Assembly: GCA_000467715.1 (NCBI GenBank)
Contig: AJFK01000893.1
Location: forward strand, 1 to 43,175
DNA from: Hysterium pulicare CBS 123377
Taxonomy: Eukaryota > Ascomycota > Dothideomycetes > Hysteriales > Hysteriaceae
DNA length: 43,175 nt
Direction: 5' to 3'
Each line of letters starts with the position of its first letter. Positions within the stretch are counted from its first letter, which is position 1. The position numbers and the translations under genes were made by a program. The notes beneath the pieces are model-generated. The model was not told where the DNA came from and ran no database searches. It saw nothing but the letters and a program-made list of their open reading frames with translations. Positions 1 through 10,519 of the stretch are shown piece after piece.

Positions 1-676
1 TTTTATGAACTACTAAATATAAGATCTGACTGGGTCCCCTCATTCACGATAAAACATCATAATATCTATATGAATTATAGTAGAAAAACTGAAAGATTCA
101 GTGTTGAATTATGTAGATAAACTACTATGATTGATCGTACTAAAATAACCTTGATTTATCGTGAAGCAAAACCCGTAGGGATAATATCCCCCGTTAATCT
201 TTTCAGCATCTGGAGATGTGAAGGTAACAGCCTGGAATGATGAATATCACTTACGAGATTGCTCAATGCCAGCGAGACCGCGTGGAACTTTGGCGCATTC
301 AAAGGATCAAGTTTTGCAAGACCATAATTACGCGGTCGTAAGAGCGACATCTCCTCTGCTTTCTTTACAATGAATGCAACAGGCTCACGTTGCAACAGGC
401 TTACGTGGGAGCGTTTATGTTCTGCATCGATTGCGTCGCCTCGCCACCGACTAACATAACTCAACAAGAGGTTCTACTTCTATCGATGTTGTGAAGCCTG
501 ATTGATGAACCCCTCATGCAAGGTCGGATACCGCACCTAACCTTACCCGAAGTCCCCAACCTTCCCCACCATGTCGATGCGCACCCCGCACGGGGCTTTT
601 CCCCAATATTCTAATATATGGATAACCACAAAGACTTGATTGTGCATCAACGACACATCTCGTGCAATTTCTCGCC
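1..676. other. Left-end non-coding stretch
   Basis: I see no convincing gene here. A minus-strand open frame at 156-467 has no upstream ATG and no family resemblance. The region directly upstream of the P450 start at 677 probably contains that gene's promoter, but I recognise no specific element. Confidence 0.5.
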
Positions 677-2313
677 ATGCTCGCCGATATTAAGGTTCCC
701 TCCTGCTTTCGATCCAATGGCGTTGAAGGTGTCGCGCTCAATAGTAGCTTCACCATATTCGTAATATTCTTCCTCGGGTCTCTCGCCTACATACTCCTTT
801 CATGCCTCTACAACATCTACTTCCACCCGCTTCGTAGAATCCCCGGACCCCTACTGGCGCGCATCTCAAGATCATGGAGCCGCATCGGCAACCTGCACGG
901 CCAAAAGTCGCAGCGCATCCACGCTGCACACGCTCAATATGGCCCTATCGTCCGCATAGGCCCCAATGAAATCTCTTTCTCGTCCCCTGCTGCCGTTCGT
1001 GCCATCTACACCTCCGACGCCTTCGTCAAGGAGGAGTCTTTCTACCGCGCCAAGCGCATCTTCCACGAGAACCACCTCATGAGTTTTCGTGACCCGGAAG
1101 CCCATAAGCAGCGGAAGAAGTTGCTACAACGTGGATTCTCGCAAGCCGCCATGCTGGATTTCGAGCCGCATATGGGGAGTAAGATCCAGGCAATGCTAGA
1201 TCAGTGGGCAGAGATGTCCGCTGGACAGCAGTCAATTGATGTATACCCATGGGCACATTGGTTGGGTTTTGATACCGTGTATCATCTGATGTTTGACGAG
1301 GATCCGGGATCAGTGAGGAACGGCGAGCCCCACTGGATTATGAAGTATATGCGATCGTGGAGACCGACATTCATATACAAGGAGTTTGTGCCGCAGCTTG
1401 AGCGGTGGGGTCCATACGTACCAGGACACGTGGGAGGCTATTTCCGTGATGTGCAGACCTGGAAGAAGTTTGCTGTTAAGGTTATTGAACGCTGCCGTAG
1501 CACGGGGACGAGGACACCCTTTTTACAGAATGCGTTGGGTGGCAAGGATGGCTCCCTCGGTAGACCTCTCACTGATTCAGAATTGGCCGAAGAGTGCATG
1601 GGCGGAATGTTTGGCGGGAGCGGTACAACAGCCAATACATTCGTCTATTCGCTTTGGGGCGCTCTACGAAAACGTTCAGTCGCAGATCGTCTTAGTGAGG
1701 AGTTGCGAGAGAAATTCGAGGACAGAAAGGCCGTTCCATCTGCTACAGAATGCGCGAAGTTACCGTATCTCCAAGCCGTTATTAACGAGACGTTGAGGTG
1801 TTATCCCACGATCATCGCCACGCTCCCGAGGGCGGCAGTTCGTGACACTGTGATTGAAGAGATTCTCGTCCCCAGGGGAGTGAGTTAGATCCTCTAGCCC
1901 TGCCTTATCGGAATGTAGGCTGATATGTTGGATCCTAGACAATTGTAGGAACGCAGAACTACACCATGCACCGTAATGCTGCGGCCTTTCCTAACCCCGA
2001 CGACTTCGTGCCGGAGCGATGGCTCGAGAAGGAAGGTGAGGAGCTGAGGAAGGAATCGTTTACTCCTTTTTCAGTCGGCCAGAGATCATGCATAGGTATC
2101 AAGTGAGTCTTATAGCTGATGCTTTTGTTTCCGCTTCAATTGACCATGCAAAGCCTAGCAAAAATGGAGCTGAGCAAGCTTGTTGCTGCATTTTTTCTTC
2201 GGTTCGACACCGATGTCGATAGCAGCATGACAGAGGCTGATATGAGAATGTACGACGTGTTCAGCGCCAGTCCGGCTGGAGCAAAGTTGCTGCTTCGTCT
2301 GAAGGAGGCTTAG
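677..2313 (+). CDS. Cytochrome P450 monooxygenase, microsomal fungal type
   Basis: This is a haem-thiolate monooxygenase, probably anchored in the ER membrane by the hydrophobic N-terminal helix around residues 25-45. Three exons join in phase: 677-1879, 1939-2102 and 2154-2313, giving 508 residues. The first in-frame ATG is 677; the open frame extends 15 nt further upstream but only to a GTG. Visible landmarks are the Pro-rich hinge (HPLRRIPGP), the I-helix motif GGSGTTANT near residues 313-321, the K-helix ETLR near 371-374, PERW, and the haem loop FSVGQRSCIG with the ligand Cys near residue 452. The length is normal for the family. The substrate cannot be read from sequence. It lies about 11 kb from the PKS on the other strand, with a cell-wall gene and a ligase between, so a tailoring role is inference. 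Confidence 0.93.
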
Positions 2314-3317
2314 GAAAAGCTCGAGTATGAGCTTCGCGGGCCAGCTCATCAACCTAAATGCGCTCGTGTGGCATTCGAGGATCGAGTTTGGCATCTTCGC
2401 CAACTGCATCGTGTTTACTGACGTTCAGGGTTGAAGAGAGGCATAACAGCAAATGCTGCTCAAGTTAGATGTAGTCCATGAGCTGCGCAATGTCAAAGAT
2501 ACCTAGGTAGATGTAAAGGAAGTTCAGACCGTTTCGGAAAGCGTAGAGCAACAGCAATACGACAGTGTGATAGCAGTCCAGGTGAAGACATCACGAGGTC
2601 AAGCAAGAACGAAGGATCTGATATCTCCCTTTTATGGCCGCCAGGCGAAGAAGATCCGAGTTCCGGGTAAGTGGTTCGTTGGCGGGATCAGCGGCAGGGC
2701 CCAGATTCACATATCCGACCCCTGACTGTCATGACCAATTGTTTGGCCCACAAAACGTGGAGATTCGGTATGGCAGGCGCATGTGGCGTTATAGGCCTGC
2801 AGCTGAAGGTTGCGCCGCATCGGCCTTTGCGAGCCTTTATGGGCCAGAGTTCTTTTTTTGCTAATGCCAAGCTTTCACTGGCTTGAAGCTAATCTTTGTT
2901 GGGATTTCACTTGGCACTCAAGCCCTAGCGAGAAAAACACCCTCACCCCTTTAACCACGACAAGGACATCATCGACTCGAAACGGTCCCACCTCGCAATA
3001 GTGCGGCTGAGACGGCTGAGGCTATCTCGCTCGCTTGAAGACGTGATGACTTTCTCTACGCCTTTTGCACTGGTGCGCGATCGTGGCGTTCATCGGCAGA
3101 CATCCATCCATCTAGCGTCTGCCTTGAGAATTCTATAGAAACATGTCTGCACCCGAATTGTGGTGATCAACCGCCTTGCTTTCTATCAGGCTTCATTTCT
3201 GTTGGCCAAAGGTGCCAGGACTTCTCTTTCTACGCATTTTTGTTGTCAATCGTTTGGATGCCTATTGTTACTTGATCAGACATCACTTTTTTCCGCTTTT
3301 CATAATTTAGGTTCATA
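2314..3317. other. Intergenic region, P450 to chitin-binding gene
   Basis: About 1 kb with only short overlapping open frames on both strands, none with splice support or family resemblance. It should hold the P450 terminator and the promoter of the chitin-binding gene. Confidence 0.5.
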
Positions 3318-6277
3318 ATGAAGTTCACTGCAACTCTCAGCATATCGCTTTTGGCCATTTGGACACAGACAGTGACTGCATCCCCGCGTCCAGCCAGAAT
3401 TGATCCCGAGCAATGTGGTTCTAATGCAAACAACCAAAAGTGTCCGGGAAGCGAATGTTGTTCTCAGTATGGGTGGTGTGGTACGACGGATGCATATTGT
3501 GGAACAGTACGTCTATATCTCTGCTAAATGGTCTTTGTCTGACATATTCTATAGGGCTGTCAATCCGGATTCGGAACTTGTAAAGGCAAATCCTTGAGTG
3601 TATCCTCCTCCGCGACCAAAACCTCCTCGGCTGCGGTGGGCACTTCGACCGAGCAATGTGGGCCTCAAAATGGAAATCTAGTATGTGTGTCAGGGATGTG
3701 CTGCTCTCAATATGGATGGTGTGGAACATCAAAGGCATATTGCGGTACAGGGTGCCAGGCTGGATTCGGATCTTGCAATGCCGCAAGTTCATCGGTCTCT
3801 TCCGTTCGCGCATCTTCTTCTGCCTCTACATTGTCTTCTTCAACGATAAAGTCTTCATCTTCTACGTTTCGGTCCTCCACGTCATCAGCGCGGCCTTCGT
3901 CGGTATCTATTTCCACTCGCTCTAGCCAATTTTCGAGCACTCAGACCTCCATTACTCGGATTTCGAGCACACAAACCTCAAGCGTCCGAAGCTCCAGCAC
4001 GAGAATCTCAAGCACTCGGCTCTCAAGCACCCGAACCTCGAGCAGCCAAACCTCGAGCGTGCGAAGCTCTAGCTCACGGAGCTCCAATACACGATCCTCA
4101 AGCACTCAATCATCTAGCAACAACCGAATTTCTAGCAGTAGCACTCGAGTTTCCAGCTCCAGCAGCAATCGAGCCAGTCAGACTTCAAGCTCATCAATCC
4201 TAAGCAGCCCGATTCCAAGTACCCAAAGCTCTCAGACATTAAGTTCTTTGCAATCAAGCTCTACGCTCTCTATCTCAAGTGCCGCGGTCACACCCAGCAT
4301 GAGCACCAGCACGGTGTCTTCCTCGTCTTACCTTTCGCCATCGTCTTCCGTATCAGCTTTGCAGCCAGCATCATCGACAGCTCCATTTTCTGAAGATCCC
4401 ATGGAAAACCCTAATAATTTCGTAATAACGAAGTCTTCCGATCTTATTCAGGGCAATTACATCACCGCCAGTGACGCCCACTATGGCAACAGCTACTTGA
4501 GGGTTACTTCGACAGATACAAACGGTGCCACACTCAAAAGCAGTGCCAAGATCACCGTCAACAGCGGCGACCGATACAGCGTTACTTTGTGGGTCAGATC
4601 GACAGCTTCGGGAGGTAGATGCACTGCGTCGGTGGTCATCAACGATGTGGTCGTTGCAACGAGTAGCAGTAATGTCGGCACGACTTGGACAGAAATTCAG
4701 GGTTACTACACTACTGATCCTGCTGTTACATCTCCAACAATCTCGGTAGTTGTGACATGTCCAGCCACTGCCGTTGGCCGGAAAAGACAGGCTGAGGAGG
4801 ATGGCATGGATGTGGACGATCTGGGCATGAATGAAGACAACAGTGACATCACTACAACCTCAGGTGCCGCCGCAAGCAGTGCTTCTGTTTCCTCTTCGAT
4901 TTCCATCTCCTCCACGATCACTCCTACGAACACACCACCATCTTCGGACGATACCTCATCTTCCGTAGCAAGCTCAAGCTCTGGCTTCCAAGTTTCGAGT
5001 ACGTCAGTCAACTCGGTAGCCGCTTCGACCACCAGCAATTCTATTTCTATTACCACGTCGACGATCTTCTCATCGGCGTCCTCGACTTCAGCGTTGAATT
5101 GTGCTCCCACTTTGATTGATGGCGGCTTCGAGATTTCAGGTCCTGTGGGTACTTCATCCGACTGGAGCACCATCAATGAAGATAGAACTGGTGCTGGGGA
5201 TTACTGGTTTGCAGGTCCCCTTTACGAGGGAGCTGTTGCATATGATGGTGGGTATGGGTACAGTGGCTACACAAACAACACCGTTGCAACGAGCTACGAT
5301 ATCCAATACCTCCACAATCTCTCGCTTTGCCAAGGCACCACCTACCAAGTGGGAGCATGGATTCGCAACCACAGACGCGGTTCTTCTTGGTCCGAGGGCT
5401 GCAGGATCACCGGGTATCTTGATGGACAGCAGGCCTTCTATGACAGAGTGGGCTACTATGATCAAAGCTATCGATACGTAGGCGGTACGGTGACTATCAC
5501 AGCCGACACCTCAACAGCAGATTTCCACATCACTGTAAGCTGTCTTGATGCTCAAATTAGCGTAACCCTCCGTCCGAGAGGCGTCAAGTAAGTTCTTTCT
5601 CGGATCTCTTTCACACGTCCTTGTCTGACTCTCTTAGGTTTGACGATATCGCCATTGTTCCATTATCACAATACGTTGCTCCCGCAGTCACAGCCACGAC
5701 ATCCGCAACCATGTACTCTACAGACACGGCTTCGTTCTTCCCCTACTCAACTTCCTGCCTTGCCACCGATATTTCAGGATATCAGAGGAACTGCCTCATG
5801 GACGGCAACCAGATCTACAACCCCGGGTTCGAAGATTGTTCCAGGGATGATTGGGATTTCAATATTGGGGATGGCGCAGATCAAACTCTAAGCGGCATTA
5901 CTACCGATCAACCGCATACGGGTCTCCAGAGCTTCAGGTTTGTCATGGCCAGCGGAGGCGGCACCCTAGGTATCATCAAGAACAACGTCAGGGCTTGCGC
6001 GGAGAGAAGTTATCAGTTTTCGTTCTACTCCAAGCAAGTTACCGCCGGAGCCTGCACCGTGGGCGTGTTCTGGGGACCCCTAACGCCTCCCAGTGCACAG
6101 TTTGGCAACTTTACTCCGCCGGCTGATGGATCCTGGATGTATACTGAGCAGCAAATCATAACTCCAGGTGCCTCTGCAATGTTCTACGGCGGGTACTATG
6201 AGTTACGAGTTATCTGTACTCAAGGGGGCGTGGAGTCAGCTGTCTACATTGACGATGTTTCGTTCACCCAAATTTGA
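3318..6277 (+). CDS. Secreted chitin-binding (ChtBD1) multi-module cell-wall protein
   Basis: A secreted protein expected to bind chitin in the fungal wall or extracellularly. Exons 3318-3506, 3555-5587 and 5638-6277 join in phase to 953 residues. It has a signal peptide ([21 protein letters not shown]). Two hevein-like ChtBD1 modules follow near residues 31-70 and 96-138, each with the Cys pattern around [11 protein letters not shown] Ser/Thr-rich stalk runs over about 139-338, and three beta-rich CenC-like modules follow (about 347-470, a second after another Ser-rich linker, a third at the C-terminus). The last two show a GGFE or NPGFE start and a FDDIA or IDDVSF end. A GRKRQ sequence near 471-475 would suit Kex2-type cleavage. 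No catalytic domain is seen. ChtBD1 assignment is firm; the CenC-like naming is inferred from module shape. Nothing ties it to the polyketide genes except position. Confidence 0.9.
3780..4390 (+). repeat. Ser/Thr-rich degenerate coding repeat (stalk)
   Basis: The DNA encoding the Ser-rich stalk is made of short degenerate repeats of the kind TCAAGCACTCG/CTCGAGC. The protein repeats are variants of [14 protein letters not shown] and SSTQTSS. Such stretches are usually heavily O-mannosylated and prone to length change by slippage. Confidence 0.8.
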
Positions 6278-6395
6278 TCGATGAATCTACCCGCAATTCA
6301 TGTCTCGAATTCTCCGCCGCATGTAAATATTCCTGAGATATCCCTAATTGAATCTTGAGACTTGTTCCGATTTCCAGTACGTATCCGAAACCGCA

Positions 6396-6416
6396 CACGT
6401 GAGAGGCAGCCACGTG
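6396..6416. promoter_or_regulatory. Paired CACGTG boxes upstream of the acyl-CoA ligase
   Basis: Two CACGTG palindromes lie at 6396-6401 and 6411-6416, about 80-100 bp before the ligase ATG at 6496; the second is extended to CACGTGACGT. CACGTG is the core bound by bHLH factors, and the ACGT extension suits bZIP factors. A regulatory role is inference from spacing and position. Confidence 0.4.
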
Positions 6417-6495
6417 ACGTAAGACCTACTAGCGGGGTTTGTATGAGAGGAACATATTCGATCATTGCAGTAATTCTCCAACTCATAGCTCAAAC

Positions 6496-8349
6496 ATGCA
6501 CTACAAATCCGACTTAGACGTTCCGGTGCCGAATATCGATGTGTGCTCATTCCTACTGGATGGAATACCCGATGAGGAAGCCCAAGATGCCGCCGACTCG
6601 TTTTCCAAGCCGTTCATGTTCTCCGCCGAGGAACCTGACCTCCATAACCTATCCCTCATCAAATTCAAACGCCTCGTCAAGAAATTCGCTGCGGGATTGA
6701 AATACGGTCTGAGTCTACAGCCCGGAGAGCGAGTGATGCTTGTCTCTCCAAACTACATTTACGCCATTGTCGTTTGCCTGGGCGTAATTGCTGCGGGAGG
6801 TATTTTCTGCACCTCACAGCCCGACTTCAAACCGCGAGAGTACATCGATCAGTTCAAGCTCGACAAACCTAGATACTTGCTGCTTTGCGACGAAGAGCCA
6901 CTCAAATCACAGTATGAAAATGTGTGTCGTAATTTCAAGACCTGTCTGACAACTTGCAGTGTATTGACAGCCTGGAAAACCGTAAATGGCGATGCCACAA
7001 ATGTATGGCTGTTCGATCAGAGGTTGAGACATGAGGAAACTCGAAAGAAACATTGGTCTCGAATCTTCGATCAGGACAGAGGCCGTACCTTTGCTTGGGA
7101 TAGGTTGGAGACCGAGGACGAGTGCTGCAGACCATGCCAACTCTTCTACACATCCGGGACAACCGGTCCTCGCAAAGCAGCGGTTATTACCCATCGTGGT
7201 TTAGTGGCGGCCTTTACTTCGGTGGGATATCGCAAAATGAAAGACATTCAGCTCGCCACCCAGATATTTGGTCCCAGAATGATCCCAAAATCGACGAAAA
7301 TCCTACACACAATTACCATTGCACGGGGGTTCGGATCTTCACTTCCTCTGTCCATCATCAGAGCACGCCAGCAGCGACCAGTGCAGCTATACTTCATGAG
7401 CAAAACTTGGGTGGACATGAAGTCGTATTGGAGCATCGCCGAGAGACTCGAGATTACCGAGTGGTCGGTTGCGCCGTTTACCCTGAGGAAACTCGTCGAA
7501 GCGTTGAAAGATATTCGTTCTTCAGCTGGCTCTGTGAGCCTGGAGTCAATCTCATCCATCACTGTCACGGGAGCGCCATGCTCGCAGCGCACGATTAACG
7601 AGATGCGCGACCTACTCATCGAATTTGGTGCTTCGTCAACGCTCCGAGTAGGTAGAGCATATGCTGTGACTGAAGCCGGGTCGATGGTGACGTCCTGGCG
7701 GTTGTCAGAGCCCCCAAATCATGAAGAAGGATGTCAAGGCCGACTTGAACCCAACATGGAAGTGAAGATTATCGGACCGGCAACAAGAGACTTCGCGAAC
7801 GAACTACGAGAAGGAGAGGTCGGTGAATTGTTGGTACGAAGTCCATCTTGCGTAACATCGTACTACAACGATCCGGATGCCACACGAACAGCGTTCTCCG
7901 AAGATGGATGGTATCATACGGGAGATCTGGGTTACTTCAAATATGGCAATCTATATCTCGTCGACAGAAAGAAAGATATCTTGAAAACGCCAGACAATGT
8001 TCCTCCGACATTGATTGAGGATGGCATCATGGAGCATCCTGATATTGTAGATGCTGGCGTGGTGGGAATTTATCAGACGTCCCTAGAATATCAACTCGTC
8101 CGAGCGTACGTGGTAAAGCGCTCATCATCCACTCTTGATGAATCTGCATTGCAGGATTGGATGGCGGCTCGAAGCGCTGCGACGTCGCATTTGACGGGAG
8201 GCGTCGTGTTTATGGATGAATTGCCGAGAACACAAGAAGGGAAATTGAGGCGACATGCTCTACAAGAGCTGGTGAAAACAGAAATGGATATCACCAGTAC
8301 TGCGGAAATGACGTTAGCGCAAGGAAATGAGTTGAAGCATCGTACATGA
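6496..8349 (+). CDS. AMP-binding acyl-CoA ligase, 4-coumarate-CoA-ligase-like
   Basis: An ANL-superfamily enzyme that would adenylate a carboxylic acid and transfer it to CoA. It is a single exon of 617 residues. The start at 6496 is the first in-frame ATG; the open frame runs further upstream without one. The phosphate-binding loop YTSGTTGPRKAA is at about residues 218-229. YAVTEAG, GWYHTGDLG followed by VDRKKDILK, and the C-terminal PRTQEGKLRR with the catalytic Lys are all present, so the enzyme looks intact. It is somewhat longer than plain 4CLs (about 550). No peroxisomal -SKL end is present (it ends KHRT). Its end lies 44 bp from the convergent gene at 8394. The nearby PKS lacks a release domain, so a ligase handling the polyketide acid is attractive but inferred. 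Confidence 0.92.
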   Translation: MHYKSDLDVPVPNIDVCSFLLDGIPDEEAQDAADSFSKPFMFSAEEPDLHNLSLIKFKRLVKKFAAGLKYGLSLQPGERVMLVSPNYIYAIVVCLGVIAAGGIFCTSQPDFKPREYIDQFKLDKPRYLLLCDEEPLKSQYENVCRNFKTCLTTCSVLTAWKTVNGDATNVWLFDQRLRHEETRKKHWSRIFDQDRGRTFAWDRLETEDECCRPCQLFYTSGTTGPRKAAVITHRGLVAAFTSVGYRKMKDIQLATQIFGPRMIPKSTKILHTITIARGFGSSLPLSIIRARQQRPVQLYFMSKTWVDMKSYWSIAERLEITEWSVAPFTLRKLVEALKDIRSSAGSVSLESISSITVTGAPCSQRTINEMRDLLIEFGASSTLRVGRAYAVTEAGSMVTSWRLSEPPNHEEGCQGRLEPNMEVKIIGPATRDFANELREGEVGELLVRSPSCVTSYYNDPDATRTAFSEDGWYHTGDLGYFKYGNLYLVDRKKDILKTPDNVPPTLIEDGIMEHPDIVDAGVVGIYQTSLEYQLVRAYVVKRSSSTLDESALQDWMAARSAATSHLTGGVVFMDELPRTQEGKLRRHALQELVKTEMDITSTAEMTLAQGNELKHRT

Positions 8350-8393
8350 AGCAATTTGTCCGGAAGGTATGAGTGAGTCCGATCCCCTCAATT

Positions 8394-9974
8394 TCAGTTC
8401 ACCAACAGTTCCATCGGAAAATTATCATACATTTGATAATCAAGTTCCATCGACCACTCCACAATGAAGAATTTGATGAGAGCGATCACGGTATCAGATG
8501 ACAATGGCTCATCCAAATTAATGTCAACCACAACGTCTCCGTCTATGTTACATGCATCAGTCATGCGTCTCCAGAACGTTGTTTCATCCAAATCTTCCAT
8601 TGTGTCGTCCCGTAGAAGGAGTGCAGCATCTGTGTATATCCGGACCAAGTCACCGCTGTTTCCACCACCCGACATGATGGCTGAGTGCGCCATATCGGCC
8701 ATACCGTCCAGAACGAAATTCTTTTCCCAGCCCCTAGAGACAAGAATATGCGGCTTGGTTTTGATGGCATCGACTAGGGCGTCTGCGAGTATTTGGCGGT
8801 ACGCATTCGCGATTGGCAAGCCATACGCCACAAGTATGTCCTTCATCCCACGATGCATGCTCCAACTCAGTGGGCTCCATGGAAGTAGGTCCAACGATTT
8901 TGCAATGATCCCACTTTCGCACTTCGGTACGTAGATCATCGAATAGGCATTCTTCTCTGTGCTCTTAACGATCAGTCTCCTAGCCATATCTTCAACCGCT
9001 GGCTCCGACTTTTGCCTCCGTCGGAACAGCAAATCGACTTCGTGGACTTTTCCTTGCAACATGTTATATAGATGCCTGCTCCCATGAATGCCGCCGAATC
9101 CACGGCTTCGCAACTCCAGTATGCAGAACCCAGGTTTCTTCCGTCCTGGGAAGGCAACTTTAAAGGAACCTCTGGAAACAATCCCAACGAGCATTTCCAT
9201 ACATTTGTTGACCCTTCGGGGAAATGAGGGAGGATAAATGTCTGCGGCCCGGTGGCTATCGTGTGGTGTAAAATGTACAACTGCCGGTCCACCGATGGGC
9301 CATTCGATGGTCCAAAGGCCGTTGTAGCCACCATATGCTGAGCGATGTCCGGCGGAACCAGAATGACAGTAGACGGTGTTGCAATTACACACTGCAATGA
9401 GAACAAGCAGAGCGGTCCTAGAAATCGTGATGCATGCTGAGTCGCGATATTTTACTAGTGGTGTTGTGTTGACAATCTCCCACGCTGGTAAGGGACGCTT
9501 CGAAACATCATCACCTTCTTTATCAATGTCGATAATTAAGTCGCCATCTCTCTTCTTCCTCTCGGTCTCCTCTGGAAACTTGTTTCGCTTTCCAGGGGTG
9601 CTCGGATGGATCACAGTGAGAATGGCAGCCCACGCTGCTTTTGCAACGGTTCCAATTGGCTTCCTCGTGATATACACTATCATGTTTCCGCATATTCCTT
9701 CTTCGATTGAAGCAGACAGGACTGGTCCGACGGGAGGCGGTTTTGCGAGCCTCAACCAGCTGTGAGCCGGCTGTCGCTTGGCCCACACACCAAGATACTC
9801 ATTCCCTCGCTTCCCATGAAATGAGTCGAGCTGGTTGCGGATGGCGCTGCTCTGAATGAGCAATGATCCAAGACCAACGGTCGTAACAACGGCAGAGATC
9901 CACGAAGCGGCTAAGTTAGCTTGGTCCATGGTGGGCTTGTTGGATTCGAGCGAGCGACGGCGGAGAACTGGCAT
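8394..9974 (-). CDS. Uncharacterised fungal protein with N-terminal membrane segment
   Basis: An intronless 526-residue protein starting at an ATG at 9974; a second in-frame ATG at residue 16 (9929) is equally possible. I recognise it only as a member of an unnamed fungal family with sequences such as YLGVWAKRQPAHSW and AKPPPVGPV after a hydrophobic helix (residues about 23-42, VVTTVGLGSLL). A second hydrophobic stretch (TALLVLIAVCNC) lies mid-protein. The C-terminal half has no catalytic motif I can name. Its 3' end faces the ligase gene 44 bp away. The frameshifted gene upstream on the same strand (10520-11360) belongs to another unnamed fungal family; as I recall, these two families are often neighbours, but that needs checking. 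Confidence 0.75.
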   Translation of the reverse strand: MPVLRRRSLESNKPTMDQANLAASWISAVVTTVGLGSLLIQSSAIRNQLDSFHGKRGNEYLGVWAKRQPAHSWLRLAKPPPVGPVLSASIEEGICGNMIVYITRKPIGTVAKAAWAAILTVIHPSTPGKRNKFPEETERKKRDGDLIIDIDKEGDDVSKRPLPAWEIVNTTPLVKYRDSACITISRTALLVLIAVCNCNTVYCHSGSAGHRSAYGGYNGLWTIEWPIGGPAVVHFTPHDSHRAADIYPPSFPRRVNKCMEMLVGIVSRGSFKVAFPGRKKPGFCILELRSRGFGGIHGSRHLYNMLQGKVHEVDLLFRRRQKSEPAVEDMARRLIVKSTEKNAYSMIYVPKCESGIIAKSLDLLPWSPLSWSMHRGMKDILVAYGLPIANAYRQILADALVDAIKTKPHILVSRGWEKNFVLDGMADMAHSAIMSGGGNSGDLVRIYTDAALLLRDDTMEDLDETTFWRRMTDACNIDGDVVVDINLDEPLSSDTVIALIKFFIVEWSMELDYQMYDNFPMELLVN

Positions 9975-10519
9975 GATAAGGCTTCAAATTAGGCAAGAAG
10001 GCAGCCATGCGAGACCACCTGATCAAAGCCTAGAACAACATCAGAGCCGGAATGGGGCTAGGATCTGCGTTCAATTAGAGCGTCAAGTCGGTAAAGTGAG
10101 GCTGTGGTTGCGGGAAGACGAAAGGTCATAGGACGCTTACTCCTGCGCAACGCCTTCATTGGTCAGCCTTGTCTACCGTCGGCAATAATCTTGGTGGCAG
10201 TGCCGATCATCAATCACGCAGGATAGAGCAAGAGGTATGCAATTATGCTTAATGCTTTGTTGCTGGAGATAGGCTGAGCCCATACGACTGAAATAGGCGG
10301 CGTACGTCTAACCCGCAGTGACCCGTGGCTGATATTACCATAATCTTAGATTGAATGAAGTTGTCTGTGAGAGGTTGAGTGATAGCCCATTAAGTTTAAG
10401 TTCAAAGTATGTAGACAATATTGCGATGGAGACGATAATCCTCTCATTCCTTGCCATGACCGTTGCGACGATCTGACTCCGGTTGCGCTTCACCGGACAG
10501 ATCAAGCTCGTAATCCATC
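9975..10519. other. Spacer between two minus-strand genes
   Basis: 545 bp with no supported gene. It probably holds the promoter of the gene at 8394-9974 and perhaps eroded 3' sequence of the broken gene upstream, since that protein ends earlier than I expect for its family. Confidence 0.4.

Noticed and set aside
156-467. Minus-strand open frame of about 100 codons
   Set aside because: No ATG at its start, no recognisable motif, and no splice sites extending it.
2634-3001. Several short open frames between the P450 and the chitin-binding gene
   Set aside because: Mutually overlapping, low-quality translations, and no splice sites giving a longer product.
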